Position numbers and translations under genes: made by a program. DNA of 64,000 nt from Solicola gregarius (lineage in GTDB: Bacteria; Actinomycetota; Actinomycetes; Propionibacteriales; Nocardioidaceae), in contig NZ_CP094970.1 in the NCBI RefSeq assembly GCF_025790165.1, positions 806,001 through 870,000 of the forward strand, given 5' to 3'. A model generated the notes under the pieces. It was not told the origin of the DNA and did no database searches. It worked only from the letters and a program-made list of their open reading frames with translations. Positions 54,840-63,323 of this stretch are shown piece by piece (position 1 is the first letter of the stretch; each line of letters begins with the position of its first letter).

Positions 54840-55199
54840 GTGGAGACCGCCGCCGTCAAGTACCCGAACTACGGCGACTTCGCCGCTGACTGCCCGGCTC
54901 GCGCAGCCCTAGATCTGTTCGCGCACACCTGGCTTCCTGTCGTGGTCTTCGTGCTTCGTGACGGCCCGATGCGACCAAGCCAATTGCAGCGAGCGATGGG
55001 TGGGGTCAGCCAAAAAGTACTCAACGACACGCTTCACCTTCTCGAGCAGCGAGGCATGCTTGTGCGCCGCCGGTATCGGGAGGCGCCGCCGCGCGTCGAG
55101 TACGAGCTGACGTCCGCGGGTCGCGACCTTCTCGTCCCGATTCTTGCGCTTGGTCAGTGGGCCCATCGTCACGCGAGCCACCTCGTGCCGGATGATTGA
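54840..55199 (+). CDS. HxlR-family transcriptional regulator
   Basis: 119 residues from the GTG at 54840 (AAGGAAGG upstream). The single wHTH is ADCPARAALDLFAHTWLPVVVFVLRDGPMRPSQLQRAMGGVSQKVLNDTLHLLEQRGMLVRR, followed by the wing PPRVEYELTSAGRDLL. HxlR proteins answer to redox or carbonyl stress through a Cys near residue 18, present here (DCPAR). Target gene unknown; the adjacent divergent gene is the MerR-clamp fusion. Confidence 0.85.
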   Translation: METAAVKYPNYGDFAADCPARAALDLFAHTWLPVVVFVLRDGPMRPSQLQRAMGGVSQKVLNDTLHLLEQRGMLVRRRYREAPPRVEYELTSAGRDLLVPILALGQWAHRHASHLVPDD

Positions 55200-55843
55200 C
55201 CGGCACAAGGTGTGAGGTTAGGACCGAGTCGATGACAGCCTCGAGACGGGCGAGCGTGCTCGGTTGCCGTCATGAGTTCCGCTTCTCTGCGGCACGGCTG
55301 GCTGGCCACCGCGCCTGGAATACGGTCGAGATGGACAGCGGCATGCCAAAAGGAAGGTGGGCCGGTGGCGGTCATTACCCGCGGGCAAGTCCTCCGAGTC
55401 CGGTGTCCTCGATGCCGCCTACGGCTCCAGTCGTCCTCAATGACGTTCCGGCCTACCTCGGTCAATCCAGGTGGGTCTTCTCCAGCCGGAGCAGCAGCAT
55501 CGGGACAGGAATCCCGCGGGCGGCCGCAAGTCCAACCTCGATTGAGCTGGGTCCCCGCGTCTGCGGTCTCACAAGATGGGGCGAGACCCCGGTCGACGTG
55601 TCGACGGCACCGGTTAGTATGGAAAGGTTGATCTCGTGCCACATCACGGTTGTTCGACCAGGTCTGCAGTGAGTCGCAGACCTCTCCGAGGTCGCCGGCC
55701 TCGACCGGCTTGGTTCGTCAAGGTCGGCTTGGCTGAGTCCGTCGACGGCGGCGAGCAGAATTGACCTGACGGCGTTCAGCCGACGGGTGGCTCGCTTGAC
55801 CGCAAGCGGTAAGACGCCCAAAACATATCGGGCCACACGGCAG
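55200..55843. other. decayed coding region
   Basis: About 640 bp. A minus-strand frame around 55700-55860 reads RLNAVRSILLAAVDGLSQADLDEPSRSRPATSERSATHC. This recalls the first helix of DinB-like proteins (R-x-x-LLxxVDGLSEADL), and WHEINLSILTGAVDTSTG follows in the same frame. No complete gene can be assembled. Confidence 0.3.
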
Positions 55844-56227
55844 TCAATCAGTGCAGGAGAACGGCTTGCACTGTCGGACTGACGAATGCTGTCGAACGTC
55901 ACGCGTTGCCGATAACGGACCAGTGCGAACCACAGATCCGTTACTATTCGTTCGATCGCGGGAGCTACCAGTCAGGTCGCGACGCGCATCGTGCCGCCGA
56001 TTCAGCATCTTGGCGATGTTCAGAACCGACTCGTCACGGGTGCGGACCACAGCCAATGACACGCCGACCAGCACGCCGGCGGTATCCAGCCGAGCGACGG
56101 TGTCGTCGAACCTTCGTGCGCGGGTCGTCAGTTCCGGCAGGACTCGTGCCCACTCATCAGAGAACCACACTTCCCAGACACGGGTGAGGAAATCCAGGAC
56201 GCGGCGACGCGCCGCCTGGATCGTCAA
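55844..56227 (-). pseudogene. fragment resembling an ArsR/DUF5937-type regulator
   Basis: The minus-strand ORF of 127 residues begins MTIQAARRRVLDFLTRVWEVWFSDEWARVLPELTTRARRFDDTVARL. This resembles the middle helices of DUF5937-containing ArsR regulators (LxxYW-x-x-xWAPEWERLEPxLxxAVxxxR). Its second half is unrelated low-complexity sequence. The DNA-binding end is missing. Confidence 0.35.
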
Positions 56228-56275
56228 CCAATGCTTGGACTACAGCAACCATAAGCGGCCCAAGCGCACGTGCCT

Positions 56276-56322
56276 GCACCGCCCCGGCAAGTCCGGAGTC
56301 TCCGGACACGCCGGGGCGGTGC
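56276..56322. terminator. second copy of the GC hairpin repeat
   Basis: GCACCGCCCCGGC then AA, GTCCGGA-GTC-TCCGGAC, AC, GCCGGGGCGGTGC. Two stems separated by a 2-nt internal loop. The core matches the hairpin at 32297-32347 including the asymmetric GTC centre, in the same orientation. It could terminate transcripts from the CocE-type gene or be a mobile hairpin. Confidence 0.6.
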
Positions 56323-56754
56323 CCACACAGCAAGGGGTTCGTGCCGTGAGCGAAGCCGTCGGCACGTTCCTTGTGGACATGTCTCTCCTCCGGGGTGTCA
56401 CGTTCGGAACCGTGCGTGGCAGATCCTTGGAGCCGAGTAGATTCAGCCGTCTCGGGCCATTCCTCGGCTCCTTCGCTCCCCTTGCGATTCCACGGCGATG
56501 CCATGGGATGGGTACGACCATCCTTGCGTGGCTAGGATGATTCTGGCTGTGTCGGTCCCGGCTCGTAGGCCGTAGTGAAGGCTGGTCGACTTCGCGGGCA
56601 GCGTCGGTGACCAGGCCCTGGATGCCGCCACCACGAGGGATCAGCTGCCGAACCGCTTCCCGACTGACGAGGAGACTCGAGTCGGAGTGCCCACCCAGAA
56701 CCGCCGAGGCCCTCGATCGGTTCTGCAGTTCTGAGCGAGGCTCGCCGTACGAAA
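56323..56754. other. intergenic stretch without a recognised gene
   Basis: About 430 bp between the hairpin repeat and the stop of the CocE-type hydrolase. Short frames only; none with motifs or a ribosome site. Confidence 0.35.
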
Positions 56755-58488
56755 TTAGCTTGGCGTCGTCGTGTAGTCGATGTAGGTGTGTTCGCCGTGG
56801 AGCAGAGTGACGATCCCGGCGGGCCCGTCTTGATCGAGTTTTGGTGCGTCGCCGCTGCTGAGCGTTACCCGGAGCCGTTCTCCGGACATGAATCGCCAGT
56901 GTGTGTCGCCCAGTCCGATTGTGTAGTCGGTCGGTTCTCCCGGGATGACGGGCACCTCATGCTCAAGACCGCGACGCAGTTGGGCCCGGAGGTATCCGGT
57001 TTCGACCGGCAGTGTCGCGCCGGACTCGGCCACGACTTCTAGCTTGCTGACGAGGTAGGCGTCGGGGGTCGTGACGGTTGCTCGTAGATGCATCGTCACG
57101 GGGCCGGTAACCACTGTGTTGCGTTCGAACGGCGGCAAGGTAAATGTCAATCTCTTACGAGTCGTTCGGCCTCGGCCGTTCGATAGGTACTGGTCGGACA
57201 GACTCTGATCCTGACTCGGATCGGTCGGCAACGTGCCCAGCGAGGTCACTGATGGCCCGTCGGCGCCGTTCGCCGCGTAGGCGCTTTCCGCTGCTTGCGG
57301 TGTCGTTCTGCTCAGGCCTCCGTTGGCTGTCGGGTAGACCCTCTGGTTCGAGGCATCTTCAGGTGGCCAGGTGTCGTAGGCTTTCCATGCACCGTTGTCT
57401 CCTGATGAGTTCGATTCGAAACTCGTCACTCGAGACGGTGGCAGTTTGGCGTCGTCGAGGTTCATCAACCAGCGGTCGAGCCACTGCAGTAGTACGCCGG
57501 TGCTGATGGCGTTCGGATTGCGGGGTGCGGGTTCGCCTGGAACCTCGTCTGGGTGCACGTGTGTCCACGGTCCGTACAGGAGCCAGGTCCTGTCAGGTCG
57601 CTGTGCGAGGGCGTCAAAGCCCCCGCTCTTGAAGATGTCGAAGTAGCCGCCCAGGTGGAGCACCGGGATCGATATGTCGTCGAGCTTGTTCGTGGTGGCG
57701 ATCTGCTTCCAGAAGTCGTCGTAGAGCGGATGGTCGCGGAAACCCTTCAGCACGTTGACTTGCGCCTGATCGGTGATCAGCGGAAGCTGCGCCCAGACGG
57801 TCATGTTGGAGGAGGACGGGATTCCGCCCGGATAGACCCAATCTGCGTAGATGTTCGTGGGCGAGTTCGCCGGGATGATCGTGACCAGATGCGGCGGTCG
57901 CAACGCAGCCACTCGATAGGCCGTGATCGAGCCGTAGCTCTCACCGGTCTGTGCGATCTTGCCGGTCGACGTCGGTTGGTCGGCCATCCACTCGATGGCG
58001 TCGTAGTTGTCGCGGGTCTCCTGCGGTTGGAACCAGGTCTGGTAGATGCCGTCTGAGTCACCGGAGCCACGGACATCGCAGGCAAGAACCTCGTAGCCCC
58101 GCTCTGCGTAGTACGGCGCCTTGTTGATCATGCTTCCGGGATTCTCCTTGCCGTAGGGCGTGAAGTTGAGAAAGATCCCCGGATGCCGCGCACCGTCCGC
58201 CTCACCGTCACGGCCTGGTTGATAGCGCACGCACGAGAGCGCCTTGCCGTCGCGTAGGGGTACCCGTACGTCGGACTTGACGCTGTCGTAGGTCGCTGCT
58301 CGGGCATAGGTCAACCACTCATGGGTCTGCGCAGGTGCCGACGCCACGCTGAGCGGTTGTGTCAGCGCCGCCCTGTCCTGCGACGGGTTGACGCTTCCCT
58401 CGCCCGTCACGGCGAGCACGCCGATCAGAACAGTGACCGCCGCGGCGACGGCGAACACGACGCGCATGGGTGCGCTCACTCTGGCCAT
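56755..58488 (-). CDS. secreted CocE/NonD family hydrolase (X-Pro dipeptidyl-peptidase-like)
   Basis: 577 residues from the ATG at 58488 (MARVSAPMRVVFAVAAAVTVLIGVLAV; AGAGGA 7 bp upstream). Signal peptide or single anchor at 8-28. The alpha/beta-hydrolase domain has the oxyanion region LNFTPYGKEN, CDVRGSGDSDG, the nucleophile Ser184 in QTGESYGSITA, and the His region TWLLYGPWTHVHPDEVPGE. It is followed by the C-terminal jelly-roll X-Pro peptidase domain (PPFERNTVVTGPVTMHLRA...GDTHWRFMSGERLRVTLSSGDAPKLD). Acts on esters, amides or X-Pro peptides outside the cell; substrate not fixed. A palindrome lies in the divergent promoter region. Confidence 0.87.
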   Translation of the reverse strand: MARVSAPMRVVFAVAAAVTVLIGVLAVTGEGSVNPSQDRAALTQPLSVASAPAQTHEWLTYARAATYDSVKSDVRVPLRDGKALSCVRYQPGRDGEADGARHPGIFLNFTPYGKENPGSMINKAPYYAERGYEVLACDVRGSGDSDGIYQTWFQPQETRDNYDAIEWMADQPTSTGKIAQTGESYGSITAYRVAALRPPHLVTIIPANSPTNIYADWVYPGGIPSSSNMTVWAQLPLITDQAQVNVLKGFRDHPLYDDFWKQIATTNKLDDISIPVLHLGGYFDIFKSGGFDALAQRPDRTWLLYGPWTHVHPDEVPGEPAPRNPNAISTGVLLQWLDRWLMNLDDAKLPPSRVTSFESNSSGDNGAWKAYDTWPPEDASNQRVYPTANGGLSRTTPQAAESAYAANGADGPSVTSLGTLPTDPSQDQSLSDQYLSNGRGRTTRKRLTFTLPPFERNTVVTGPVTMHLRATVTTPDAYLVSKLEVVAESGATLPVETGYLRAQLRRGLEHEVPVIPGEPTDYTIGLGDTHWRFMSGERLRVTLSSGDAPKLDQDGPAGIVTLLHGEHTYIDYTTTPS

Positions 58489-58518
58489 GGCATGTCCTCT
58501 CATTGACGCACCCATATC

Positions 58519-58548
58519 TGGGTACTATCGTTCGCGATATCGTACCCA
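58519..58548. promoter_or_regulatory. palindromic operator between cocE-like and yaaH-like genes
   Basis: TGGGTAC at 58519-58525 is inverted as GTACCCA at 58542-58548, with partly symmetric ATCG/CGAT-type bases inside. It lies 30 bp upstream of both start codons of a divergent pair, the usual place of a shared repressor or activator site. Confidence 0.55.
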
Positions 58549-58575
58549 ATTGTTTCGTTGGATGGAAGGCTGAAA

Positions 58576-59118
58576 ATGAAAGAACGTATCGGAGACTCCT
58601 CGGTCTTTGGACTATCGACCTTCGGCTTCGCACTGGCGATGCTGGGACTCGAGCTGTTGATCGGCCAGAGTCTCGCGGGCGCCACGCTGTACGCCGTGCT
58701 GGTCGCCGGACTCGGCGAGACGCTCGGTGGGTTGTTCGCGCTGGTCAGAGGCGACGGCTATCTGGCCGGGGTTCTCACGACCTTTGGCCTGTGGCTGATC
58801 GGCTACTACTTCTATCTGACCCAGGGCGCGGCCGCGGGTGCTGTGTCGGATGAGTCGACCGGTGCGCTCGTGCTGTTGCTGATCGCGCCGTTGCTGATCC
58901 TCGCCTATCCGGCCATGCGAGCCGGACGCGTCGTGCTCTCCGTCGCGTTTCTGGCGATCGCCCTCACGCTCGGCGCCGTCGGCATCGGCACTCTCGCGGG
59001 CCAGAACTCCCTACTTCAGATCGGCGGCGTGCTGTCACTGATCTCGGCGGCGGCGATCTGGTACCTCGCGGCGGAGGCCGGTCAGCACTCCTACGCCGAA
59101 GCTCACGCGGAGGCGTGA
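58576..59118 (+). CDS. GPR1/FUN34/YaaH-family membrane protein (SatP-like)
   Basis: 180 residues from the ATG at 58576 (GGAAGG upstream). Six hydrophobic helices. The start SSVFGLSTFGFALAMLGLE and GLGETLGGLFALVRGDGYLAGVLTTFGLWLIGYYF fit the acetate/succinate channel-transporter family. Transport of short carboxylates is the known role for SatP; here it is inferred. Divergent from the CocE-type hydrolase, whose products it might import. Confidence 0.72.
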   Translation: MKERIGDSSVFGLSTFGFALAMLGLELLIGQSLAGATLYAVLVAGLGETLGGLFALVRGDGYLAGVLTTFGLWLIGYYFYLTQGAAAGAVSDESTGALVLLLIAPLLILAYPAMRAGRVVLSVAFLAIALTLGAVGIGTLAGQNSLLQIGGVLSLISAAAIWYLAAEAGQHSYAEAHAEA

Positions 59119-59182
59119 GTAGGCGACACGGCGTCCCGGGGTCGGCGAGGAGCGCGTTGCCGACCCCGGGTGTTGCATCGGG

Positions 59183-59941
59183 TCAGCGCATGGACGAGCC
59201 GATGCCGATTCCGCCGTCGACGTCGAGCACTACGCCGGTGACGTAACGGGCTTCCGGCGAGCAGAGGTACGCCGCCGCCGCGGCGATGTCCGCAGGGCTG
59301 CCCGTGGTACGTGTCGGGATCTTCGCCGTCAGTTTCGCCCTAGCCGCAGGATCCATCGATGCGAGCATCGGCGTCTCCACGAGTCCGGGTGCGATCACGT
59401 TGGACGTGACGCCGTTGTGAGCGCCCTCCAACGCGATGGTTCGCGCAAGGCCCACGACGCCGGCCTTTGCGGCAGCGTAGTTCGCCTGACCGAAGTTGCC
59501 GCGCCAGCTCATCGACGACAGCGACAGAATTCGTCCGTAGCCACGATCGAACATGTGCGGCAGGACCGCGCGAGCGAGGTAAAATGCGCCGCTAAGGCTG
59601 ACATCGACAACGTCGCGCCATGCGTCATCGGTGATGTTCGCGACACGACCATCGCGGATGATCCCCGCGTTGTTCACCAGAACATCGACGCGGCCGTATC
59701 TGCCGATGACGCCGTCCACCCAATCCGACGCGCTGGTGGACGACGCGACGTTGATCCGATCGGCGCTGGCAGCGCTACCGAAGCGGCTCGTGAGCTCGTC
59801 GGCGACGCGTGTGCCGCCGGCGCCGTCTATCTCACCGATGACGACCGTGGCGCCTTCGGATGCGAACCGGCGGGCCATCTCGGCTCCGAGGCCCCTGCCA
59901 CCACCGGTTACCAGGACCACCTGGCCCGTGAAGCGATTCAT
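59183..59941 (-). CDS. SDR-family oxidoreductase (FabG-like)
   Basis: 252 residues with all classical SDR features: cofactor motif TGGGRGLGAEM (about 12-22), NNAGI at about 92, catalytic Ser in LSSMSWRG and Tyr-Lys in NYAAAKAG, and the end ARYVTGVVLDVDGGIG. Likely a 3-hydroxyacyl-CoA or beta-ketoacyl dehydrogenase. Third gene of an operon after the acyl-CoA synthetase and hydratase, so probably the hydroxyacyl oxidation step of that pathway. Confidence 0.88.
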   Translation of the reverse strand: MNRFTGQVVLVTGGGRGLGAEMARRFASEGATVVIGEIDGAGGTRVADELTSRFGSAASADRINVASSTSASDWVDGVIGRYGRVDVLVNNAGIIRDGRVANITDDAWRDVVDVSLSGAFYLARAVLPHMFDRGYGRILSLSSMSWRGNFGQANYAAAKAGVVGLARTIALEGAHNGVTSNVIAPGLVETPMLASMDPAARAKLTAKIPTRTTGSPADIAAAAAYLCSPEARYVTGVVLDVDGGIGIGSSMR

Positions 59942-59943
59942 TG

Positions 59944-60747
59944 TCAGACCTTTCTGGAGCTCTTGATTGGCCGGTCCGTCGACGTGCGTTCGCGTAGGAA
60001 CCGTCGCAGGACCCCCGGCACGTCATGACTGCGCCAGTGCCGTTCGAAGGCCGCGAGCTCTCGGTGTGGATCCGAGTCACGGCGAGCCTGATCGGTCAGA
60101 AGTTGCTTGAAGTTCGACTGAGCCGGCCCCGAGGAGGCGCAGAGGACGCTCGCCAACTCATAGGCCGCCTGCTCGAGCCGTGCATCGGGCACGACCGAGT
60201 GCAACCATCCCGCCTCCGCTAGCCGGTGCGCCGGCACGAGATCCCCGGTGAGGGCGAGCCATCGGCTCAACGCGGCGCCGACCTTCTCCGGCAGCCGCAA
60301 ACTGGCGCCGCCGCCGGGCAACAGCCCATTTCGCACGTGGCCGTCCCCGATTTGGGCCGTCTCGGAGGCGAGGGCTACGTCGCAGGCGAGCGCCAGCTCC
60401 ATCCCACCTGCGACCGCGTGTCCGTGTATCGCGGCGAGTGTCGGTTTCGGCGACGCTTCGAGACGCGTGGCCACCGCGGACACGTCGCGCAGGAACGGAA
60501 CGGGCGAGCGGCCTTGCTCGTGCAGTGCGAGGAGATGACGCAGATCTGCTCCTGCGCTGAAGCTGCGCCCCGCCCCCAGCAATACGATGCAAGCCGTTTC
60601 GGGATCGCCTTCGGCCGCATCCATGGCAGCATCGAGATCCGCTATGAGGGCCGGGTTCAAGGCGTTGCGCACCTGCGGCCGATTGAGGCGCAAAGTCGCG
60701 ATCGGGCCGTGCTGCTCGGTGGTCAGCGTGGCCGACTGATTGGCCAC
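59944..60747 (-). CDS. enoyl-CoA hydratase/isomerase
   Basis: 267 residues from the GTG at 60747, 4 bp after the synthetase stop; in-frame sequence further upstream overlaps the synthetase gene and is not crotonase-like. Crotonase features: TLRLNRPQVRNALNPALI, LLGAGRSFSAGADLRHL, and AAIHGHAVAGGMELALACDVALASETAQIG, with the oxyanion-hole glycines. The usual FCAGADL is FSAGADL here. The residue at the second acid position (LPGGGASLRLPEKVG) is Gly-rich, so hydratase versus isomerase cannot be decided. Stop is 2 bp before the SDR start. Confidence 0.85.
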   Translation of the reverse strand: MANQSATLTTEQHGPIATLRLNRPQVRNALNPALIADLDAAMDAAEGDPETACIVLLGAGRSFSAGADLRHLLALHEQGRSPVPFLRDVSAVATRLEASPKPTLAAIHGHAVAGGMELALACDVALASETAQIGDGHVRNGLLPGGGASLRLPEKVGAALSRWLALTGDLVPAHRLAEAGWLHSVVPDARLEQAAYELASVLCASSGPAQSNFKQLLTDQARRDSDPHRELAAFERHWRSHDVPGVLRRFLRERTSTDRPIKSSRKV

Positions 60748-60751
60748 GCGC

Positions 60752-62368
60752 TCACCGACCACTGTCGCGAACGCCGAGGCGCTGGCGGAGTTCTCCGCGT
60801 CGGACCTTGCCGCTCTCGGTCCTCGGCAGCGCATCCACAGCGTGCAGCCGTCGGGGAAATGCGTGCGCCGCATAGCGTTCCTTGACCCAACGCCGCAGGT
60901 CGTCGGCGAGCCCGTGGTCCAGCTCTAGGCCCTCGCGGAGCACGACGAACGCCTCGATGACCTCGCCGCGGACCGGATCCGGCGCGCCGACAACCGCGCA
61001 CTCGACGATCGCGTCGTGCTGAACGAGTGTCGACTCCACGTCGAACGGCCCGATTCGGTAGCCGGCCATGATGATCACGTCGTCGTCGCGCGACGAGAAC
61101 CGGAACGTCGTGCGGTCCTGATTCATCGTTGCCGTATCACCTGTCAGGTAGTACCGGCCGTCGTCGACGAACCGCTCCTCGTTGCCACGGCCATCGACGT
61201 AGCCCCAGAACGTCATGAACGGGCTGTCCGTGACGCGGATGGCGAGACGCCCTGCCCGACCCGCATCGACCGGCCGCCCGTCATTGTCGAGGACGACGAC
61301 CGACCAGCCCGGCAGCGCGCCGCCCATGCACTCGTCCCGGATCGGAATCGCGACATCCCGGTGGTGCGCGAAGCCGATCGGCATACCGACCTCGGTCTGC
61401 CCGTAGTGATCGTGCACCTCCAAACCCAGAGCCGATCTCGCCCAGTCATTGACGTCAGGCGTCAGGGGTTCTCCGGCACTGGACAGGCGCTCAAGAGCGA
61501 GATCATCCGACGAGACGACGGGGCCCCTGGCGAGACTGCGGTACACGGTCGGTGCTGCAGCGAAGTCGGTCACCGCCAGTCGCGCCATCGTCGACCAGGT
61601 GCGGTCGGCATCGAAGCCGCCCTGGAGCAGGACCGTGGGGACACCTGCGGCCAGTGGCGCCACGATGGCTGTGTAGAGCCCGTACGCCCAGCCCGGGTCC
61701 GCACCACACCAGAAGCTGCCGTCCGGCTGTACGCCGAGCCCGAACTCCAGATACGCCTGCCAGCCCGCCGCGTAGCCGAAGGGGTGCACCACACCCTTCG
61801 GAGCACCCGTGGTCCCGGAGGTGAACATGTGCACGAAGGCACCGCCGGGGCCGACCACGGCGGGCGGCGGAGACTCATGCTCGTGAGCGATCTCGGCTGC
61901 GAGGGTCCGCTCGCCGTCGATCGCACCGATCACGATGATCCGCCATGGACCGACCGGCACCTTAGGTCGCTGTGCCGCGTCTACGAACACCGCGCGTACT
62001 CGGGCGGCCGCCAGCCTCTCCGCGACGGCATCACCTGCAAACGCCGTGAAGAGCGGCACGTAGACCGCACCTGTTCGCCAGATCCCCAGCAGGACGGTGA
62101 CAAGCTCGACACTCTTGCCCATCAGGCTCGCGACCCGATCCCCTTCACCCACCCCCATCGACGACAGAGCGCCCGCGACATGCTGCGAGGTCTCGGTGAG
62201 CTCGCCGTACGACACCTCTGTCAGTACGAGGCTCTCGTCCATCACACGTAGGGCGGTCGCCTCGGCGGGATGCCTGTCGCACAACGTCCACGCGGCGCCT
62301 CGGTCCGTCGACCAGAAGCTGTCGCGTATCTCCTCGACCCGAGCATCGACACCGGTCAAAGCCGTCAT
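60752..62368 (-). CDS. AMP-forming acyl-CoA synthetase
   Basis: 538 residues. Activates a carboxylic acid to its CoA thioester. Motifs: P-loop-like MFTSGTTGAPKGVVHP (about 180-196), HDHYGQTEVGMPIG (A5), YYLTGDTATMNQD (A7), IIMAGYRIGPFDVES (A8) and the catalytic Lys in PRTESGKVRRGELR (A10). Resembles the medium-chain/ACSM and benzoate-CoA ligase branch. First gene of a three-gene catabolic operon, divergent from a TetR gene. Confidence 0.9.
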   Translation of the reverse strand: MTALTGVDARVEEIRDSFWSTDRGAAWTLCDRHPAEATALRVMDESLVLTEVSYGELTETSQHVAGALSSMGVGEGDRVASLMGKSVELVTVLLGIWRTGAVYVPLFTAFAGDAVAERLAAARVRAVFVDAAQRPKVPVGPWRIIVIGAIDGERTLAAEIAHEHESPPPAVVGPGGAFVHMFTSGTTGAPKGVVHPFGYAAGWQAYLEFGLGVQPDGSFWCGADPGWAYGLYTAIVAPLAAGVPTVLLQGGFDADRTWSTMARLAVTDFAAAPTVYRSLARGPVVSSDDLALERLSSAGEPLTPDVNDWARSALGLEVHDHYGQTEVGMPIGFAHHRDVAIPIRDECMGGALPGWSVVVLDNDGRPVDAGRAGRLAIRVTDSPFMTFWGYVDGRGNEERFVDDGRYYLTGDTATMNQDRTTFRFSSRDDDVIIMAGYRIGPFDVESTLVQHDAIVECAVVGAPDPVRGEVIEAFVVLREGLELDHGLADDLRRWVKERYAAHAFPRRLHAVDALPRTESGKVRRGELRQRLGVRDSGR

Positions 62369-62468
62369 CAGAGCACTCCCTTGGTGGGTAATCTAGACAG
62401 TATTTTCGTACCCCTAAACGTACCTCATACCGATTGAGAGCACCAGCGACCGTGCTAACGTTCCCTCC
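62369..62468. promoter_or_regulatory. divergent promoter region of the acyl-CoA operon and tetR
   Basis: 100 bp. On the minus strand GGTACG occurs twice 12 bp apart (around 62413-62436) near TACTGTCTAGATTACC, a possible operator for the TetR protein. No perfect palindrome. Confidence 0.4.
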
Positions 62469-63092
62469 ATGCGAGGGGGACCACGCCAGGGCACCGAGAT
62501 CCGAACGCCACGCAAGCGGCGCGTCGATACGGACCGCCGGGAGGAGCTACTCGCCCGGGTCGAGGAGATCGTCCTCGCCGAGGGCTTCACGAGTGTGACC
62601 GTCGAGGAGCTGTCACAGCGGCTGCGCTGCTCGAAGGCGACGCTGTACAGCATCGCGAGCACCAAGGAGCAGCTCGTCGTTTCCACGGTCAGGCACTTCT
62701 TCGCCACGGCCGCGGCCACGATCGAAGAGGCGGTCTCCGCCGAGCCGGACAGCCGCAAGCGAATCAAGACCTACCTCGACGGCGTCGGCAGTGCGATGCG
62801 CCGCAACTCTCCAGCGTTCTACGACGACATGGTCTCGTACGGCCCGACGGCCGAGATTTATCGACGCAATACCGCGAGCGCGGCAACTCGCGTGCGCGAA
62901 CTCATAGACGACGGCGTCGGCAAGGGACACTTCCGCGCAACCGACGGACTCCTCGCAGCACAAGTCGTCGCACTGGCGATCGATGGTGTCCAGTCCGGCG
63001 TCGTCCTCGAGGCGACCGGGCTCTCACCAGGCGACGCGTTCGCGGAGCTGGGCGACCTGCTGCTCTACGGCCTCACCCATGCGTCCGGGTAG
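62469..63092 (+). CDS. TetR-family transcriptional regulator
   Basis: 207 residues. HTH: RREELLARVEEIVLAEGFTSVTVEELSQRLRCSKATLYSIASTKEQLVVSTVRHFF. The C-terminal domain (KRIKTYLDGVGSAMRRNSPAFYDDMVSYGPTAEIY...) resembles fatty-acid or acyl-CoA responsive TetR proteins. Divergent from the acyl-CoA synthetase operon by 100 bp, so it is the likely repressor, with an acyl-CoA as inducer by analogy. Confidence 0.88.
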   Translation: MRGGPRQGTEIRTPRKRRVDTDRREELLARVEEIVLAEGFTSVTVEELSQRLRCSKATLYSIASTKEQLVVSTVRHFFATAAATIEEAVSAEPDSRKRIKTYLDGVGSAMRRNSPAFYDDMVSYGPTAEIYRRNTASAATRVRELIDDGVGKGHFRATDGLLAAQVVALAIDGVQSGVVLEATGLSPGDAFAELGDLLLYGLTHASG

Positions 63093-63323
63093 CGGCGTCC
63101 AGGCCGAATCGCCCTACCTGCCCTTTATCCCGTCTCGCCGGGAACTCGATGCTTGCGAGGTTCACGACGGCGAGTCCCTGGTCTGTAAGCGCGTCAGCGG
63201 ACCGGTCTCGGCTAGGTATCGCCGACTGCATGGCGTGGTGATATCGGACAGCGCGGGGGGCGGGTGTACTGAGACGTCGGTCGCAGACACGAGGTCCGGA
63301 TGTCGGTGGACGCTACCGAATGG
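63093..63323. other. intergenic stretch between convergent genes
   Basis: 231 bp between the tetR stop and the MFS stop. No gene and no strong hairpin recognised. Confidence 0.3.
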
